DNA of 64,000 bases from NCBI RefSeq assembly GCF_026627445.1, contig NZ_JAPNLJ010000010.1, forward strand, positions 1 through 64,000, given 5' to 3'. A model generated the notes under the pieces. That model was not told where the DNA came from and made no database searches. It saw only the letters and a program-made list of their open reading frames with translations. Every line of letters begins with the position of its first letter. Within the stretch, counting starts at the first letter, position 1. The position numbers and the translations under genes were made by a program. The DNA comes from Streptomyces sp. H27-H1. GTDB lineage: Bacteria; Actinomycetota; Actinomycetes; Streptomycetales; Streptomycetaceae. Positions 24,533-33,331 of the stretch are shown piece after piece.

Positions 24533-25960
24533 TCACGGGCGGCCCTGGAGTTTGGCGGAGCTGGTTCGGGTGGGGGGGAGTTTGCCGTAGAGAAGGCGGC
24601 CCGGGCATTCTGTGGCGAAGCCGTCGCGGTGGCCGGAGATGACGTTCAGGCGGACGTTGCTGCCCTTCTTGTAGAGGTTGCCGCCGCCCGAGCGGAGGGT
24701 GGTCTTGGCGCGGGGGTCCGCTCCGAAGAGGCCCAGTTTCCAGGCCGTGAGGCGGGCCACCGAGTCGACCGCGGCCTTCGGCGGGGCGGTCGAGCTGAAC
24801 GTGCCGATGAGGGCCACGCCCATGCTGTCGGTGTTGAAGCCCATGGTGTGCGCGCCGAGCACCGCCTTGGCGACTCCGCCCGCCCGGCCCTCGTAGACCG
24901 TGCCGCACTTGTCGATGGCGAAGTTGTAGCCGATGTCCCGCCAGCCGCTGCTGACCACGTGGTAGCGGTACAGGCTGCGCAGCACCGCCGGAGCGTCCTT
25001 GCACGCGTAGTTGTTGCCCGAGGCGGTGTGGTGGACGAAGGCGGCCTTGACCGTGCTCGTGTAGACGAAGCCCTTCTCCCGGAGGTTTTCGTCCGCGCCC
25101 CATCCCATCCGGGTGACGATCCGCGGGCGCGGGCCGATGTACGGGCGGGCGGCGGCTTCGAGTGAGCCGTCGGCGAGGACCGCGTCGGCCGTGGAGTCGG
25201 CCTTGTTGAGGGCGCCGATCTCCTGCGCGCCCATGGGGGCCATCGGGGCGTTGGCGGAGGAGGACTCCGCCATCTCCATCGTCATGCCGGGGAGCAGGGC
25301 CAGGTCGCCCTTGTCGTCATCGTCCGCCGGGGAGTTGTCGGGGGCCGCGTCGGGGGTGCCGTTCTTCGCGTCCGTTTGGGGGTGGGGCGCCTCGCCCGGG
25401 TCGACGAGTTCGATGCGCAGGCCCGTCGGGAGTCCGCCGCTCGCCGCACGGCCCCCCGGTTCGGCCTGGACGCGGATCTCGATGCCGTCGGACTGCCCGA
25501 CCCACAGGGGGGCGGTGCTGCCGCGGACCCGGCCGGAGCCGCGTTCGGCCGTGTCGAGGTCGGCGGCGTGTTCGCTGTCGTGGGTTTCGACGTCCTGCCA
25601 CTCGGACCAGGCCGAGGTGTCGACGGAGCGGGTACGGACCTGGACGCGGCCGGCGAGCTGGGTGCCCGCGTCGTCCCAGACGACGCCGACCAGGGAGAAG
25701 GTCTTGACGTCGCGCGCCGACAGGCCCCGTGTCTCGGGCAGCCGGGGCGAGGTGCTCATGCCGGGGACCCCGGGGGTGCGGTCCGCCGCGGGCCCGACGG
25801 GTTCGAGCGGCAGGGACTGGGTGGATCCGGCGGGGGCCGCGGGGGTGGCTGACCCCGTGACCGCTGCCGGGTGTGCGAGGGCCGGGGAGGTGAGTGCGAG
25901 CGGCAGGGCCAGTGCGGCAGCCGTCGCGACGCCGATCGAGGAAGCAAGGAATGCACGCAT
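24533..25960 (-). CDS. Secreted PGRP-type N-acetylmuramoyl-L-alanine amidase
   Basis: A 475-residue exported enzyme cleaving the amide between muramic acid and the stem peptide. Signal peptide MRAFLASSIGVATAAALALP with an ALA cleavage region at about 28-30. Residues 30-290 are a beta-rich substrate or wall-interacting region. The amidase_2/PGRP domain (about 295-450) shows VKAAFVHHTASGN, YNFAIDKCGTVYEGR, GAHTMGFNTDSMGVALIG and SGHRDGFATECPG; two His and the Cys form the zinc site. A GTG 24 codons upstream (26032) has a purine-rich ribosome site and is an alternative start. Divergent from the TIGR03089 gene. Confidence 0.92.
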   Translation of the reverse strand: MRAFLASSIGVATAAALALPLALTSPALAHPAAVTGSATPAAPAGSTQSLPLEPVGPAADRTPGVPGMSTSPRLPETRGLSARDVKTFSLVGVVWDDAGTQLAGRVQVRTRSVDTSAWSEWQDVETHDSEHAADLDTAERGSGRVRGSTAPLWVGQSDGIEIRVQAEPGGRAASGGLPTGLRIELVDPGEAPHPQTDAKNGTPDAAPDNSPADDDDKGDLALLPGMTMEMAESSSANAPMAPMGAQEIGALNKADSTADAVLADGSLEAAARPYIGPRPRIVTRMGWGADENLREKGFVYTSTVKAAFVHHTASGNNYACKDAPAVLRSLYRYHVVSSGWRDIGYNFAIDKCGTVYEGRAGGVAKAVLGAHTMGFNTDSMGVALIGTFSSTAPPKAAVDSVARLTAWKLGLFGADPRAKTTLRSGGGNLYKKGSNVRLNVISGHRDGFATECPGRLLYGKLPPTRTSSAKLQGRP

Positions 25961-26109
25961 GGAAAGGATGCTGAGGACTCCCGGGAGCCGGCGCCATCCG
26001 AGAACTGACGTACCGTCCGGCCGAGCGGTCACACCCCTCCCCCGTACGGAGGACCGTGCTGCCGCCGAACGGAGCAGGGGCGCATGTGCTCCCGCGTAGG
26101 CTCTGGTGC

Positions 26110-26859
26110 GTGAACGCCACTGACCGCACCCCAGCCGACCTGCTGCGATCCGCGCTCGCCGCCGATCCCGGCCGCCCGCTCGTCACCTTCTACGACGACG
26201 CCACGGGCGAGCGCGTCGAATTGTCCGTCGCCACCTTCGCCAATTGGGTGGCCAAGACCGCCAATCTGCTCCAGGGCGACCTGGGCGCCGAGCCCGGCGA
26301 CCGGCTCGCCCTGCTGCTCCCCGCGCACTGGCAGAGCGCCGTGTGGCTGCTCGCCTGCGCCTCGGTCGGGGTCGTCGCCGAGGTCGGCGGGGATCCGGCC
26401 GGTGCGGACCTGGTGGTGAGCGGGCCGGACACCCTCGATGAGGCCGCCGCGTGCTCCGGTGAGCGGATGGCGCTCGCGCTGCGGCCGCTGGGCGGGCGGT
26501 TCCCCCAGCCGCCGGCCGGCTTCGCCGACTACGCCGTGGAGGTGCCGGGGCAGGGCGACCGGTTCGCGCCCTTCCAGCCCGTGGACGCGGACGGCCCGGG
26601 CCTGGTGGTCGGCGGCGAGGAGCTCTCGTACGCGGGGATCTGCGAGCGGGCCCGTGAGGACGCGGCGAAGCTCGGCCTCGGCGAGGGTGCGCGGGTGCTG
26701 TCCCGGCTGGGCTACGACAGCTGGGAGGGGCTCTCGGCCGGGCTCTACGCGGCGCTGGCGACGGGCGGCTCCGTCGTGCTGTGCCGCAACGCCCGGGAGC
26801 TCGACGAGACGGCGCTGGCCCAGCGGGTCGAGAGCGAGCGGGTCACCCACACCGTCTGA
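26110..26859 (+). CDS. TIGR03089 family protein (acyl-adenylate enzyme-like fragment)
   Basis: A 249-residue protein from GTG (VNATDRTPADLLRSALAADPG). It resembles the N-terminal half of AMP-dependent synthetases (WVAKTANLLQGDLGAEPGDRLALLLPAHWQSAVWLLAC) but lacks the TSGTTGxPK loop and the C-terminal domain, as is normal for the actinobacterial TIGR03089 family. Function unknown; probably not a working ligase. It begins 149 bp from the divergent amidase and is 180 bp upstream of the LCP cluster. Confidence 0.85.
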   Translation: MNATDRTPADLLRSALAADPGRPLVTFYDDATGERVELSVATFANWVAKTANLLQGDLGAEPGDRLALLLPAHWQSAVWLLACASVGVVAEVGGDPAGADLVVSGPDTLDEAAACSGERMALALRPLGGRFPQPPAGFADYAVEVPGQGDRFAPFQPVDADGPGLVVGGEELSYAGICERAREDAAKLGLGEGARVLSRLGYDSWEGLSAGLYAALATGGSVVLCRNARELDETALAQRVESERVTHTV

Positions 26860-27039
26860 GTCCGCCTCCACCCCGCCGTCACCCAGACCACCCAACGCCG
26901 GATCTGGGCGATTTGTCACCCACATGGCCCTATACACGGCCGTGCCCCCGGGCCGCATCGATCACCCGGGGGCAGGATCGGCACAGGCCGTACTCACCCG
27001 TACGGCCCGTACCTCGACGGGTGAGGGGACGGACCTCCA

Positions 27040-28329
27040 GTGACGGACAGCGCCGGCATACCGGGCGGCACCGATGCGGCCGGAGGCACCGAGAAGCCTC
27101 CGAGCGGCCGCAGGCGGCGCCGGCTGCTGCGCTGGGCCGGGCTCGGAACCGGCATGCTGGTCGTCGCGGGCACGGCCGCGGGCTGGTGGGTCTACTCCAA
27201 GCTCGACGGGAACATCGCCGAGGACACCTCCGCCGCCGCCGAGCTGCGGCGCTACGACAAGGAGCGCCCGGCCCACCTGGCGGGCGGCGCGCAGAACATC
27301 CTGCTGATCGGTTCGGACTCCCGCACCGGGAAGGGCAATGCCCGCTACGGGCAGGACAAGGGCACGCAGCGCTCCGACACCACGATCCTGCTGCACCTGC
27401 CGGCGGACCGGAAGAGCGCGACGGCGGTGTCGATACCGCGGGACCTCATGACCGAGATACCCGCATGCCTGAAGCAGGACGGCAGCCGCTCCAGTGAACA
27501 GTTCGCCCAGTTCAACTGGGCCTTCGAGTGGGGCGGCACCGCCTGCACGGTCCGTACGGTGGAGGCACTGACCGGGATCCGGGTCGATCACCACATGGTG
27601 CTGGACTTCAGCGGCTTCAAGAAGATGGTGGACGCGGTCGGCGGGGTTGAGGTGTGCCTGCGGCAGCCGGTGTCCGACACCGAGGCCAAGCTGAAGCTGC
27701 CGGCCGGCCGGCAGACCTTGCAGGGCGAGCAGGCGCTGGGCTTCGTACGGGCCCGCCACAGCCTGGGCAACGGCAGTGACACCGAGCGGATGGAGCGCCA
27801 GCAGGCGTTCCTCGGGTCGCTCGTGAAGAAGGTGCAGAGCAACGGGGTGCTGCTCAATCCGGCACGGCTCTACCCGCTGCTGGACGCGGCGACCTCCTCG
27901 GTGACCACCGACCCGGGGCTGTCCTCGCTGCGGGGGCTGTACGAACTCGTAAGGGGCGTACGCGACATACCGACCGACCAGATCAAGTTCCTCACGGTTC
28001 CGCGCCGGCCGTACGCCGCCAACCTCAACCGGGACGAACTGCGGGAGCCGGACGCGAGCCAGCTCTTCCGGCGGCTGCGGGCGGACGAGCCGCTCACGAT
28101 CGCCCCGCCCGAGGCCACGGCCACGCCCGCTCCGGCCTCCCGGCCGGGCGAGGACCGGGAAGAAGCGGCGGCGGACGACAACGGGGCGGACGACAAGGCG
28201 GACGGCGCTACGGACAGCGCCACGGACGGCACGGCGAGCGACACCGGGGACGTCCCGGGAACCGCGGAGCCCTCCACTCCCGTCCCCACCTTCACCGGCA
28301 CCACGGCCGGTGTGGCCGATTGCCGGTAA
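27040..28329 (+). CDS. LytR-CpsA-Psr (LCP) family protein 1
   Basis: A 429-residue membrane-anchored phosphotransferase of the type that attaches lipid-linked glycopolymers to peptidoglycan. Short cytosolic Arg-rich N-terminus, one membrane segment at about 32-52, extracellular LCP domain from about 86 to 330. Conserved elements are NILLIGSDSR, SDTTILLHLPADRKSATAVSIPRDL (catalytic Asp and Arg region), IRVDHHMVLDFSGFKKMVDAVGGVEVC and GEQALGFVRARHSLGNGSD. There is no LytR_C domain; the tail is Asp/Ala/Thr-rich. GTG start at 27040. First of five LCP genes in 10 kb. Confidence 0.92.
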   Translation: MTDSAGIPGGTDAAGGTEKPPSGRRRRRLLRWAGLGTGMLVVAGTAAGWWVYSKLDGNIAEDTSAAAELRRYDKERPAHLAGGAQNILLIGSDSRTGKGNARYGQDKGTQRSDTTILLHLPADRKSATAVSIPRDLMTEIPACLKQDGSRSSEQFAQFNWAFEWGGTACTVRTVEALTGIRVDHHMVLDFSGFKKMVDAVGGVEVCLRQPVSDTEAKLKLPAGRQTLQGEQALGFVRARHSLGNGSDTERMERQQAFLGSLVKKVQSNGVLLNPARLYPLLDAATSSVTTDPGLSSLRGLYELVRGVRDIPTDQIKFLTVPRRPYAANLNRDELREPDASQLFRRLRADEPLTIAPPEATATPAPASRPGEDREEAAADDNGADDKADGATDSATDGTASDTGDVPGTAEPSTPVPTFTGTTAGVADCR

Positions 28330-28551
28330 AGCAATCCCAAAAGCCGGTGCCCAGGCCGAGCTTGTTGGGGCGATTGCCCCGTTGTAAGGGCGTGGAATTC
28401 ATCACCAGCATGGTTTACGGCGAACCTGTCCGGATAAGGTGAGCGATCCGGCGCCCGGCCAGCACAGAGGCCGTGTGCCAGCAGCCGGATCGTTGACCGT
28501 GCGCCTGGGGGAGGCGCGTCGCGAAGCACCGACGGAGGATTCGAGTAAACC
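28330..28551. other. 222-bp gap between LCP genes 1 and 2
   Basis: Moderately AT-richer than its surroundings, without an open frame that looks coding. It may hold a separate promoter for the second LCP gene; I cannot name one with confidence. Confidence 0.4.
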
Positions 28552-30285
28552 GTGGATGCGCAAAGCCGTGGACGGGCCGACGAGATCGACCCCGCAGACC
28601 AGTGGGTACTCAACCCCCGCACCGGCAACTACGAACTGCGACTGGAAGATTCCGCTGCGCAAGCACCGCCGCAGCGGTCCGCTCCTCGCACGGCCCCTCG
28701 CAGGGCCCCCGTTCCTCCCCGCTCCCCCGCGGCCCCGTCCCCCGCGGTCCCCGGGCCGCGCCGCGGTGACGGCCCTCCGCCCGGCGGCCGGCGCGGCGGG
28801 CGCTCGCGCAAGGTCGGCGGTGGGGGACGCAAGAGGGCGCTGACCATCACCGGCGGGACCCTGGCGGTGCTGCTGGTCGGCGGCTCGGTGGCGGGGTACC
28901 TCTACTACGACCACCTGAACGGCAACCTCAGGGTCACCGACATCGGTGACGCGGGCACGAGCGGCGGCTTCAAGAAGGACCAGGCGATCAACATCCTGGT
29001 GATCGGCACGGACAAGCGCAGCGGCACCGGCAACGAGGGCTACGGGGACGCCGGCAGCGTCGGCCACGCCGACACCACGATCCTCTTCCACGTGTCCAAG
29101 GACCGCTCCAACGCCACGGCGCTGTCCATCCCGCGCGACCTGATCACCAATGTGCCGGACTGCCCGACGAAGCAGCCGGACGGCTCGACGAAGACCGTCG
29201 GCGCCGAGCGCGGGGTCCGCTTCAACACCAGCCTCGGCCAGGGGGGCCGGGACCCGGGCTGCACGATGCGCACGGTCAAGGAGCTCACCGGGGTCCAGGT
29301 CGACCACTTCATGATGGCCGACTTCAACGCGGTGAAGAACCTGAGTACGGCGGTCGGCGGAGTGCCGGTCTGCGTGGACAAGAACGTCGACGACAAGGAT
29401 TCCAAGCTCAAGCTGACGGCGGGCGAGCACCGGCTGCAGGGAGAGCAGGCGCTGGCCTTCGTACGGACCCGGCACGCCTTCGGCAATGAGAGCGACCTCG
29501 ACCGCATCAAGACCCAGCAGCAGTTCCTCAGCTCGATGATGCGCGAGATGAAGTCGAAGGAAACGCTGACGAGCCCGCAGAAGTTCCTCTCCCTCGCGGA
29601 AGCCGCCACGAAGTCGTTGAGCGTGGACTCGGGGATAGGGTCGATCGGGAAACTCACCGATCTTGCCAGTGAGTTGAAGAGCATAGACCTCAAGAACATC
29701 ACCTTCACCACGCTTCCGGTGCTCGACAATCCGGCGGAGAAGGTCAAGGCCACCGTGGTGGTCAACCAGGCGCAGGCCGAACCGCTGTTGCAGATGATCC
29801 GCGGGGACGTCTCCCTCACCGAGGTCGAGCAGAAGGAGCAGGCCGCCAAGGAGGCGGCGAGCGCCGATGCGAAGGCCCAGCTGGACGCCCTACTGCAGGG
29901 CAGCCGCGCACCGGCCAAGGACGTCCGGGTGGACGTCTACAACGGCGGCGGCCCGGCCGGATCCGCTTCCGGCACCCTGAGCTGGCTGCAGAACACCAAG
30001 GGCGTGCCGAAGTCCAGCAACCTGGGCAACGCGTCCGCCAAGGTGGACGCCACACAGCTTGAGTACGCACCCAACCAGGCCGACCAGGCCAGGGCGTTGG
30101 CGGACATGATGGGGCTGCCGGCGACAGCTCTGAAGGTGGGCACGGCCGACGCCGCGCCCAAGACGCCGATGAAGCTCACGCTCGGCGCGGACTTCAAGGG
30201 GGCGGGGGTCTCCATGACGGCGCCGCAGCAGGCGCCCGAGGGCGTCCAGCGGGTCGAAGCGGACAAGTCCGTCTGCGCCAAGTGA
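28552..30285 (+). CDS. LCP family protein 2 with LytR_C domain
   Basis: A 577-residue LCP protein, GTG start 13 nt after GGAGG. The N-terminus contains DPADQWVLNPRTGNYELRL, a block I associate with Streptomyces LCP proteins. A Pro/Arg-rich cytosolic stretch and one membrane segment near 98-118 follow. The LCP domain (about 145-380) has NILVIGTDKRSGTGN, ADTTILFHVSKDRSNATALS, VQVDHFMMADFNAVKNL and GEQALAFVRTRHAFGNESDLDR. A LytR_C domain (about 460-545) begins KDVRVDVYNGGGPAGSASGTL. Likely transfers an anionic or neutral glycopolymer to the wall. Confidence 0.93.
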   Translation: MDAQSRGRADEIDPADQWVLNPRTGNYELRLEDSAAQAPPQRSAPRTAPRRAPVPPRSPAAPSPAVPGPRRGDGPPPGGRRGGRSRKVGGGGRKRALTITGGTLAVLLVGGSVAGYLYYDHLNGNLRVTDIGDAGTSGGFKKDQAINILVIGTDKRSGTGNEGYGDAGSVGHADTTILFHVSKDRSNATALSIPRDLITNVPDCPTKQPDGSTKTVGAERGVRFNTSLGQGGRDPGCTMRTVKELTGVQVDHFMMADFNAVKNLSTAVGGVPVCVDKNVDDKDSKLKLTAGEHRLQGEQALAFVRTRHAFGNESDLDRIKTQQQFLSSMMREMKSKETLTSPQKFLSLAEAATKSLSVDSGIGSIGKLTDLASELKSIDLKNITFTTLPVLDNPAEKVKATVVVNQAQAEPLLQMIRGDVSLTEVEQKEQAAKEAASADAKAQLDALLQGSRAPAKDVRVDVYNGGGPAGSASGTLSWLQNTKGVPKSSNLGNASAKVDATQLEYAPNQADQARALADMMGLPATALKVGTADAAPKTPMKLTLGADFKGAGVSMTAPQQAPEGVQRVEADKSVCAK

Positions 30286-30386
30286 CCGACAGGGGGGCCG
30301 ACCGGCCCTCCGCGGTCGCGCAATGACGTGCCGGAATGCGTCGGACCGGCACAGTACCGACACAGAGTGATCGTGATGGGGGACGC

Positions 30387-32063
30387 GTGAGGCACAAAAA
30401 CGTGCAAGGGGAGGGGGCGGGGGGCCGGGCCGGCAGCGGCATATCCGGGCCCGGCACCCGTCCGACGGCGACCAGCGCCGTACCCGCGCCGAGGTCCGGC
30501 TCCGGCCGCCGCGGCGAGGGCGGGGGCAAGCGCCCGACCGGGCGGGGGCGGCGGCGGCGCGCTCTGCGCTGGACGGCCTCCATCGTGGCGCTGCTCATAC
30601 TCGGGACGGCGGCCGCCGGTTACCTCTACTACCGCCACCTCAACGCCAACATCCGCAGCGGCCAGCGCCTGAGCGGCGACAGCGGGGTCGCCAAGAGCGA
30701 TGCCGACGCCGCGGGCCGGCGTCCGCTGAACATCCTGATGCTCGGCTCCGACAGCCGCAACAAGCCGGAGAACGTGGCGCTCGGCGGCAACTGGGACAGT
30801 GTCGGCTCAGACCCGCTGGCCGACGTGCAGATGCTGATCCACATCTCGGCCGACCGGAAGAACGCCTCGGTCACCTCCGTTCCGCGCGACACCATCGTGG
30901 AGATCCCGGAGTGCACCGAGCCCAAGACCGGTAAGAAGTTCAAAGCCACCAAGGCGACGATCAACCGGACCCTCGGGCGCGGGGGGGCCGGCTGCACCCT
31001 GGCCACCTGGGAGAAGCTGACCAACATCTACATCGACCACTGGATGACGATCGACTTCTCCGGTGTCGTGAAGATGGCCGACGCGATCGGCGGCGTCGAC
31101 GTCTGCGTCAACCAGGACGTCTACGACGGTCCGAAGCCCGGGGTGGGCGGCGGCTCCGGCCTCAAGCTGAGGGCGGGCACCACCAAGGTCCAGGGTGAGC
31201 AGGCGCTCCAGTGGCTGCGTACCCGGCACGCCTTCGGCAGTGACCTCGGTCGGGCCAAGGCGCAGCACATGTACATGAACTCGATGATCCGCGGGCTCAA
31301 GAGCCAGAACGCCTTCACCGACATCCCCCGCCTCACGAACCTGGCGGAGGCGGCGACGAAGTCGCTGGAGGTGTCGGAGGAGATCGGGTCGGTCAAGAAG
31401 CTCCTCGACCTCGCTCTGCTGCTCAAGGACGTACCGGTCAACCGCATCACGATGGCCACGATCCCCGTGCTGGAAGCTCCGTCGGACCGCAACCGGGTGG
31501 TCATCGACACCGCGGACGCCGAGAAGATGTGGACGATGCTCCGCAAGGACGTCGCCCTGGACGCCAACGGCGACCCGGCACCGGCCGGCAGCGGATCGCC
31601 CTCGGCGCCCGCTCCCGGGCCGACTCCGGAAACGTCCCCGCCGCCGGCCTCCGACCCCGCGAAGACCACCGTGCAGGTGGTCAACGGCACGGGCGTGGGG
31701 GCTCCGCCCGTGAGCAAGCGGGCCACCGCCATCGCGGGCCAGCTGGTCTCCAAGGGGTTCGCACTGGCCAAGGCGGACAGCACGCTCACTCCGGAGAAGA
31801 CGACGCTCGTCCGCTACGCCACGGACACCCAGGCCGCCGACGCACAGGCCGTGGCCGCGGCGCTCGGGATTCCGGCCGGCGCCGTACAGAAGTCGGCCGC
31901 GATATCCAAGATCACGGTCGTGGTGGGCGCGGACTGGCGCGAGGGCAACGCCTACCCGCAGCAGCCGGCGCCCGAGGCCGGGGCGGTCCCGGAGACGGCC
32001 GAGGTGCTCAACGGCACGGACACCAGCTGCATGGACGTGTACGGGCCGTACCAGAAGTGGTGA
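30387..32063 (+). CDS. LCP family protein 3 with LytR_C domain
   Basis: A 558-residue LCP protein. I chose GTG 30387 (VRHKNVQGEGAGG), preceded by GGGGGAC; an upstream in-frame extension has no support. Basic cytosolic N-terminus, membrane segment about 53-73, LCP domain about 108-375 with NILMLGSDSRNKPE, LADVQMLIHISADRKNASVTSVPRD, IYIDHWMTIDFSGVVKMADAIGGVDVC and GEQALQWLRTRHAFGSDLGRAK, and a LytR_C domain from TTVQVVNGTGVGAPPVSKRA. It begins 101 bp after LCP 2 and ends at a strong terminator, so LCP 1-3 may be one unit. Confidence 0.93.
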   Translation: MRHKNVQGEGAGGRAGSGISGPGTRPTATSAVPAPRSGSGRRGEGGGKRPTGRGRRRRALRWTASIVALLILGTAAAGYLYYRHLNANIRSGQRLSGDSGVAKSDADAAGRRPLNILMLGSDSRNKPENVALGGNWDSVGSDPLADVQMLIHISADRKNASVTSVPRDTIVEIPECTEPKTGKKFKATKATINRTLGRGGAGCTLATWEKLTNIYIDHWMTIDFSGVVKMADAIGGVDVCVNQDVYDGPKPGVGGGSGLKLRAGTTKVQGEQALQWLRTRHAFGSDLGRAKAQHMYMNSMIRGLKSQNAFTDIPRLTNLAEAATKSLEVSEEIGSVKKLLDLALLLKDVPVNRITMATIPVLEAPSDRNRVVIDTADAEKMWTMLRKDVALDANGDPAPAGSGSPSAPAPGPTPETSPPPASDPAKTTVQVVNGTGVGAPPVSKRATAIAGQLVSKGFALAKADSTLTPEKTTLVRYATDTQAADAQAVAAALGIPAGAVQKSAAISKITVVVGADWREGNAYPQQPAPEAGAVPETAEVLNGTDTSCMDVYGPYQKW

Positions 32064-32086
32064 CCTGACCGCCCGCGAGGCGCGTA

Positions 32087-32128
32087 CGAAAGGGGTGACC
32101 CGGTCCGAGGACCGGGTCACCCCTTTCG
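32087..32128. terminator. 20-bp perfect stem, bidirectional terminator
   Basis: Perfect 20-nt arms (CGAAAGGGGTGACCCGGTCC and its complement) separated by 2 nt lie between the convergent LCP 3 and GT2 genes, ending in CCCTTTCG/GGTTGTG. Very strong and symmetric, so it probably acts in both directions. Confidence 0.88.
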
Positions 32129-32164
32129 GTTGTGTACGGGTACGGGGCTGCGCGCCCCGAGGGC

Positions 32165-33190
32165 TCAGAGCCCTGCCGGGTCCCGGCGCACCGACGGGCG
32201 GCGGCTCGCGATGACCTTGGCGGCGAGGGAGCGGGGGCTGGTCAGGAAGCCGTAGCCCCAGCACAGGTGCATGGTCGCCAAGGCGACGGGAATCCGCAGC
32301 CGGGCCTTCGGCGACAGCCCCTTGCCGGCCGGGACGGACCCGACGGCGATCGCCGCGAGGTAGCCCGCCGGGACCACGAAGGCCCACGGGGTGACGGCCG
32401 CTCCGAGGACGACACCGGCGGCGATCGCGCAGACGGCGGCCGGCGGGGCGAGGTAGCGCAGGTTGATGGAGCCCGCGTGGTAGCGGGCCACCACGTGGCG
32501 CCAGCGCCCGTAGTCCTTGTACTGCTTGGCGAGTGCCCGTACCGAGGGCCGCGGACGGTACTGGACCTTCAGCTCCGGCGAGAACCAGATCAGGCCGCCG
32601 GCCTCGCGGATGCGGAAGTTCAGCTCCCAGTCCTGGGCGCGGATGAACTCCACGTTGTAGCCGCCGGCGGCCTCCAGGGCCTCGCGGCGGAACACCCCGA
32701 GGTAAACGGTGTCGGCCGGGCCGGCCTTGCCGCCGGTGTGGAAGGCTGCGTTGCCGACACCGATCCGCGAGGTCATCGCCGCGGCGACGGCGTCCTCCCA
32801 GGCGTTCTCGCCCTCGGCGTGCATGATGCCGCCGACGTTCTGCGCGCCGGTCTCCTCCAGGAGGCGGACCGCGGTGGCGATGTAGTTCGGGGAAAGCATT
32901 CCGTGGCCGTCCACGCGCACCACGATGGGATGGCGGGAGGCCTGGATGGCCGCGTTGAGAGCGGCGGGGGTCCGGCCGGTGGGGTTCGGTACGGTGACGA
33001 CCCGGGGGTCTTCCCGTACGAGCTCTGCGGCGATCTCGTCGGTACGGTCCGTGGACGGCCCGAGCGCGATCACCACCTCCATCTCACCCCCGTACTCCTG
33101 TCCGAGGATGTGGCGGACCGAGTCGCGCAGATGGCGCTCCTCGTCGAGTACCGGCATGATCACCGAAACTGCGGGCTGCTGGGCGGGCAT
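32165..33190 (-). CDS. GT2 family glycosyltransferase (ExoA-like)
   Basis: A 341-residue membrane-associated inverting glycosyltransferase. N-terminal GT2 domain: PAVSVIMPVLDEERHLRDSV, ALGPSTDRTDEIAAEL, TPAALNAAIQASRHPIVVRVDGHG (the DGH replaces a DxD-like site, as in ExoA-type enzymes), and FIRAQDWELNFRIREAGGLI. Two or three hydrophobic segments follow at about 250-330. ATG 33190 has AAGGA just upstream and is preferred over a TTG four codons earlier. Embedded in the LCP cluster and likely to assemble part of the glycan that LCP proteins attach. Confidence 0.88.
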   Translation of the reverse strand: MPAQQPAVSVIMPVLDEERHLRDSVRHILGQEYGGEMEVVIALGPSTDRTDEIAAELVREDPRVVTVPNPTGRTPAALNAAIQASRHPIVVRVDGHGMLSPNYIATAVRLLEETGAQNVGGIMHAEGENAWEDAVAAAMTSRIGVGNAAFHTGGKAGPADTVYLGVFRREALEAAGGYNVEFIRAQDWELNFRIREAGGLIWFSPELKVQYRPRPSVRALAKQYKDYGRWRHVVARYHAGSINLRYLAPPAAVCAIAAGVVLGAAVTPWAFVVPAGYLAAIAVGSVPAGKGLSPKARLRIPVALATMHLCWGYGFLTSPRSLAAKVIASRRPSVRRDPAGL

Positions 33191-33331
33191 GTGGTCCTTC
33201 AAGGTCGGGTATCGGTGTCACGTTACCGCGTACGGGGGACCCGGGTGCGCGCCGGATGAGCAGTACGGACAGAGGCTGATCGTATGGACCTACTGTTCTG
33301 ACGAATCAGCCGAACGTGCGAGGTGTCCTCC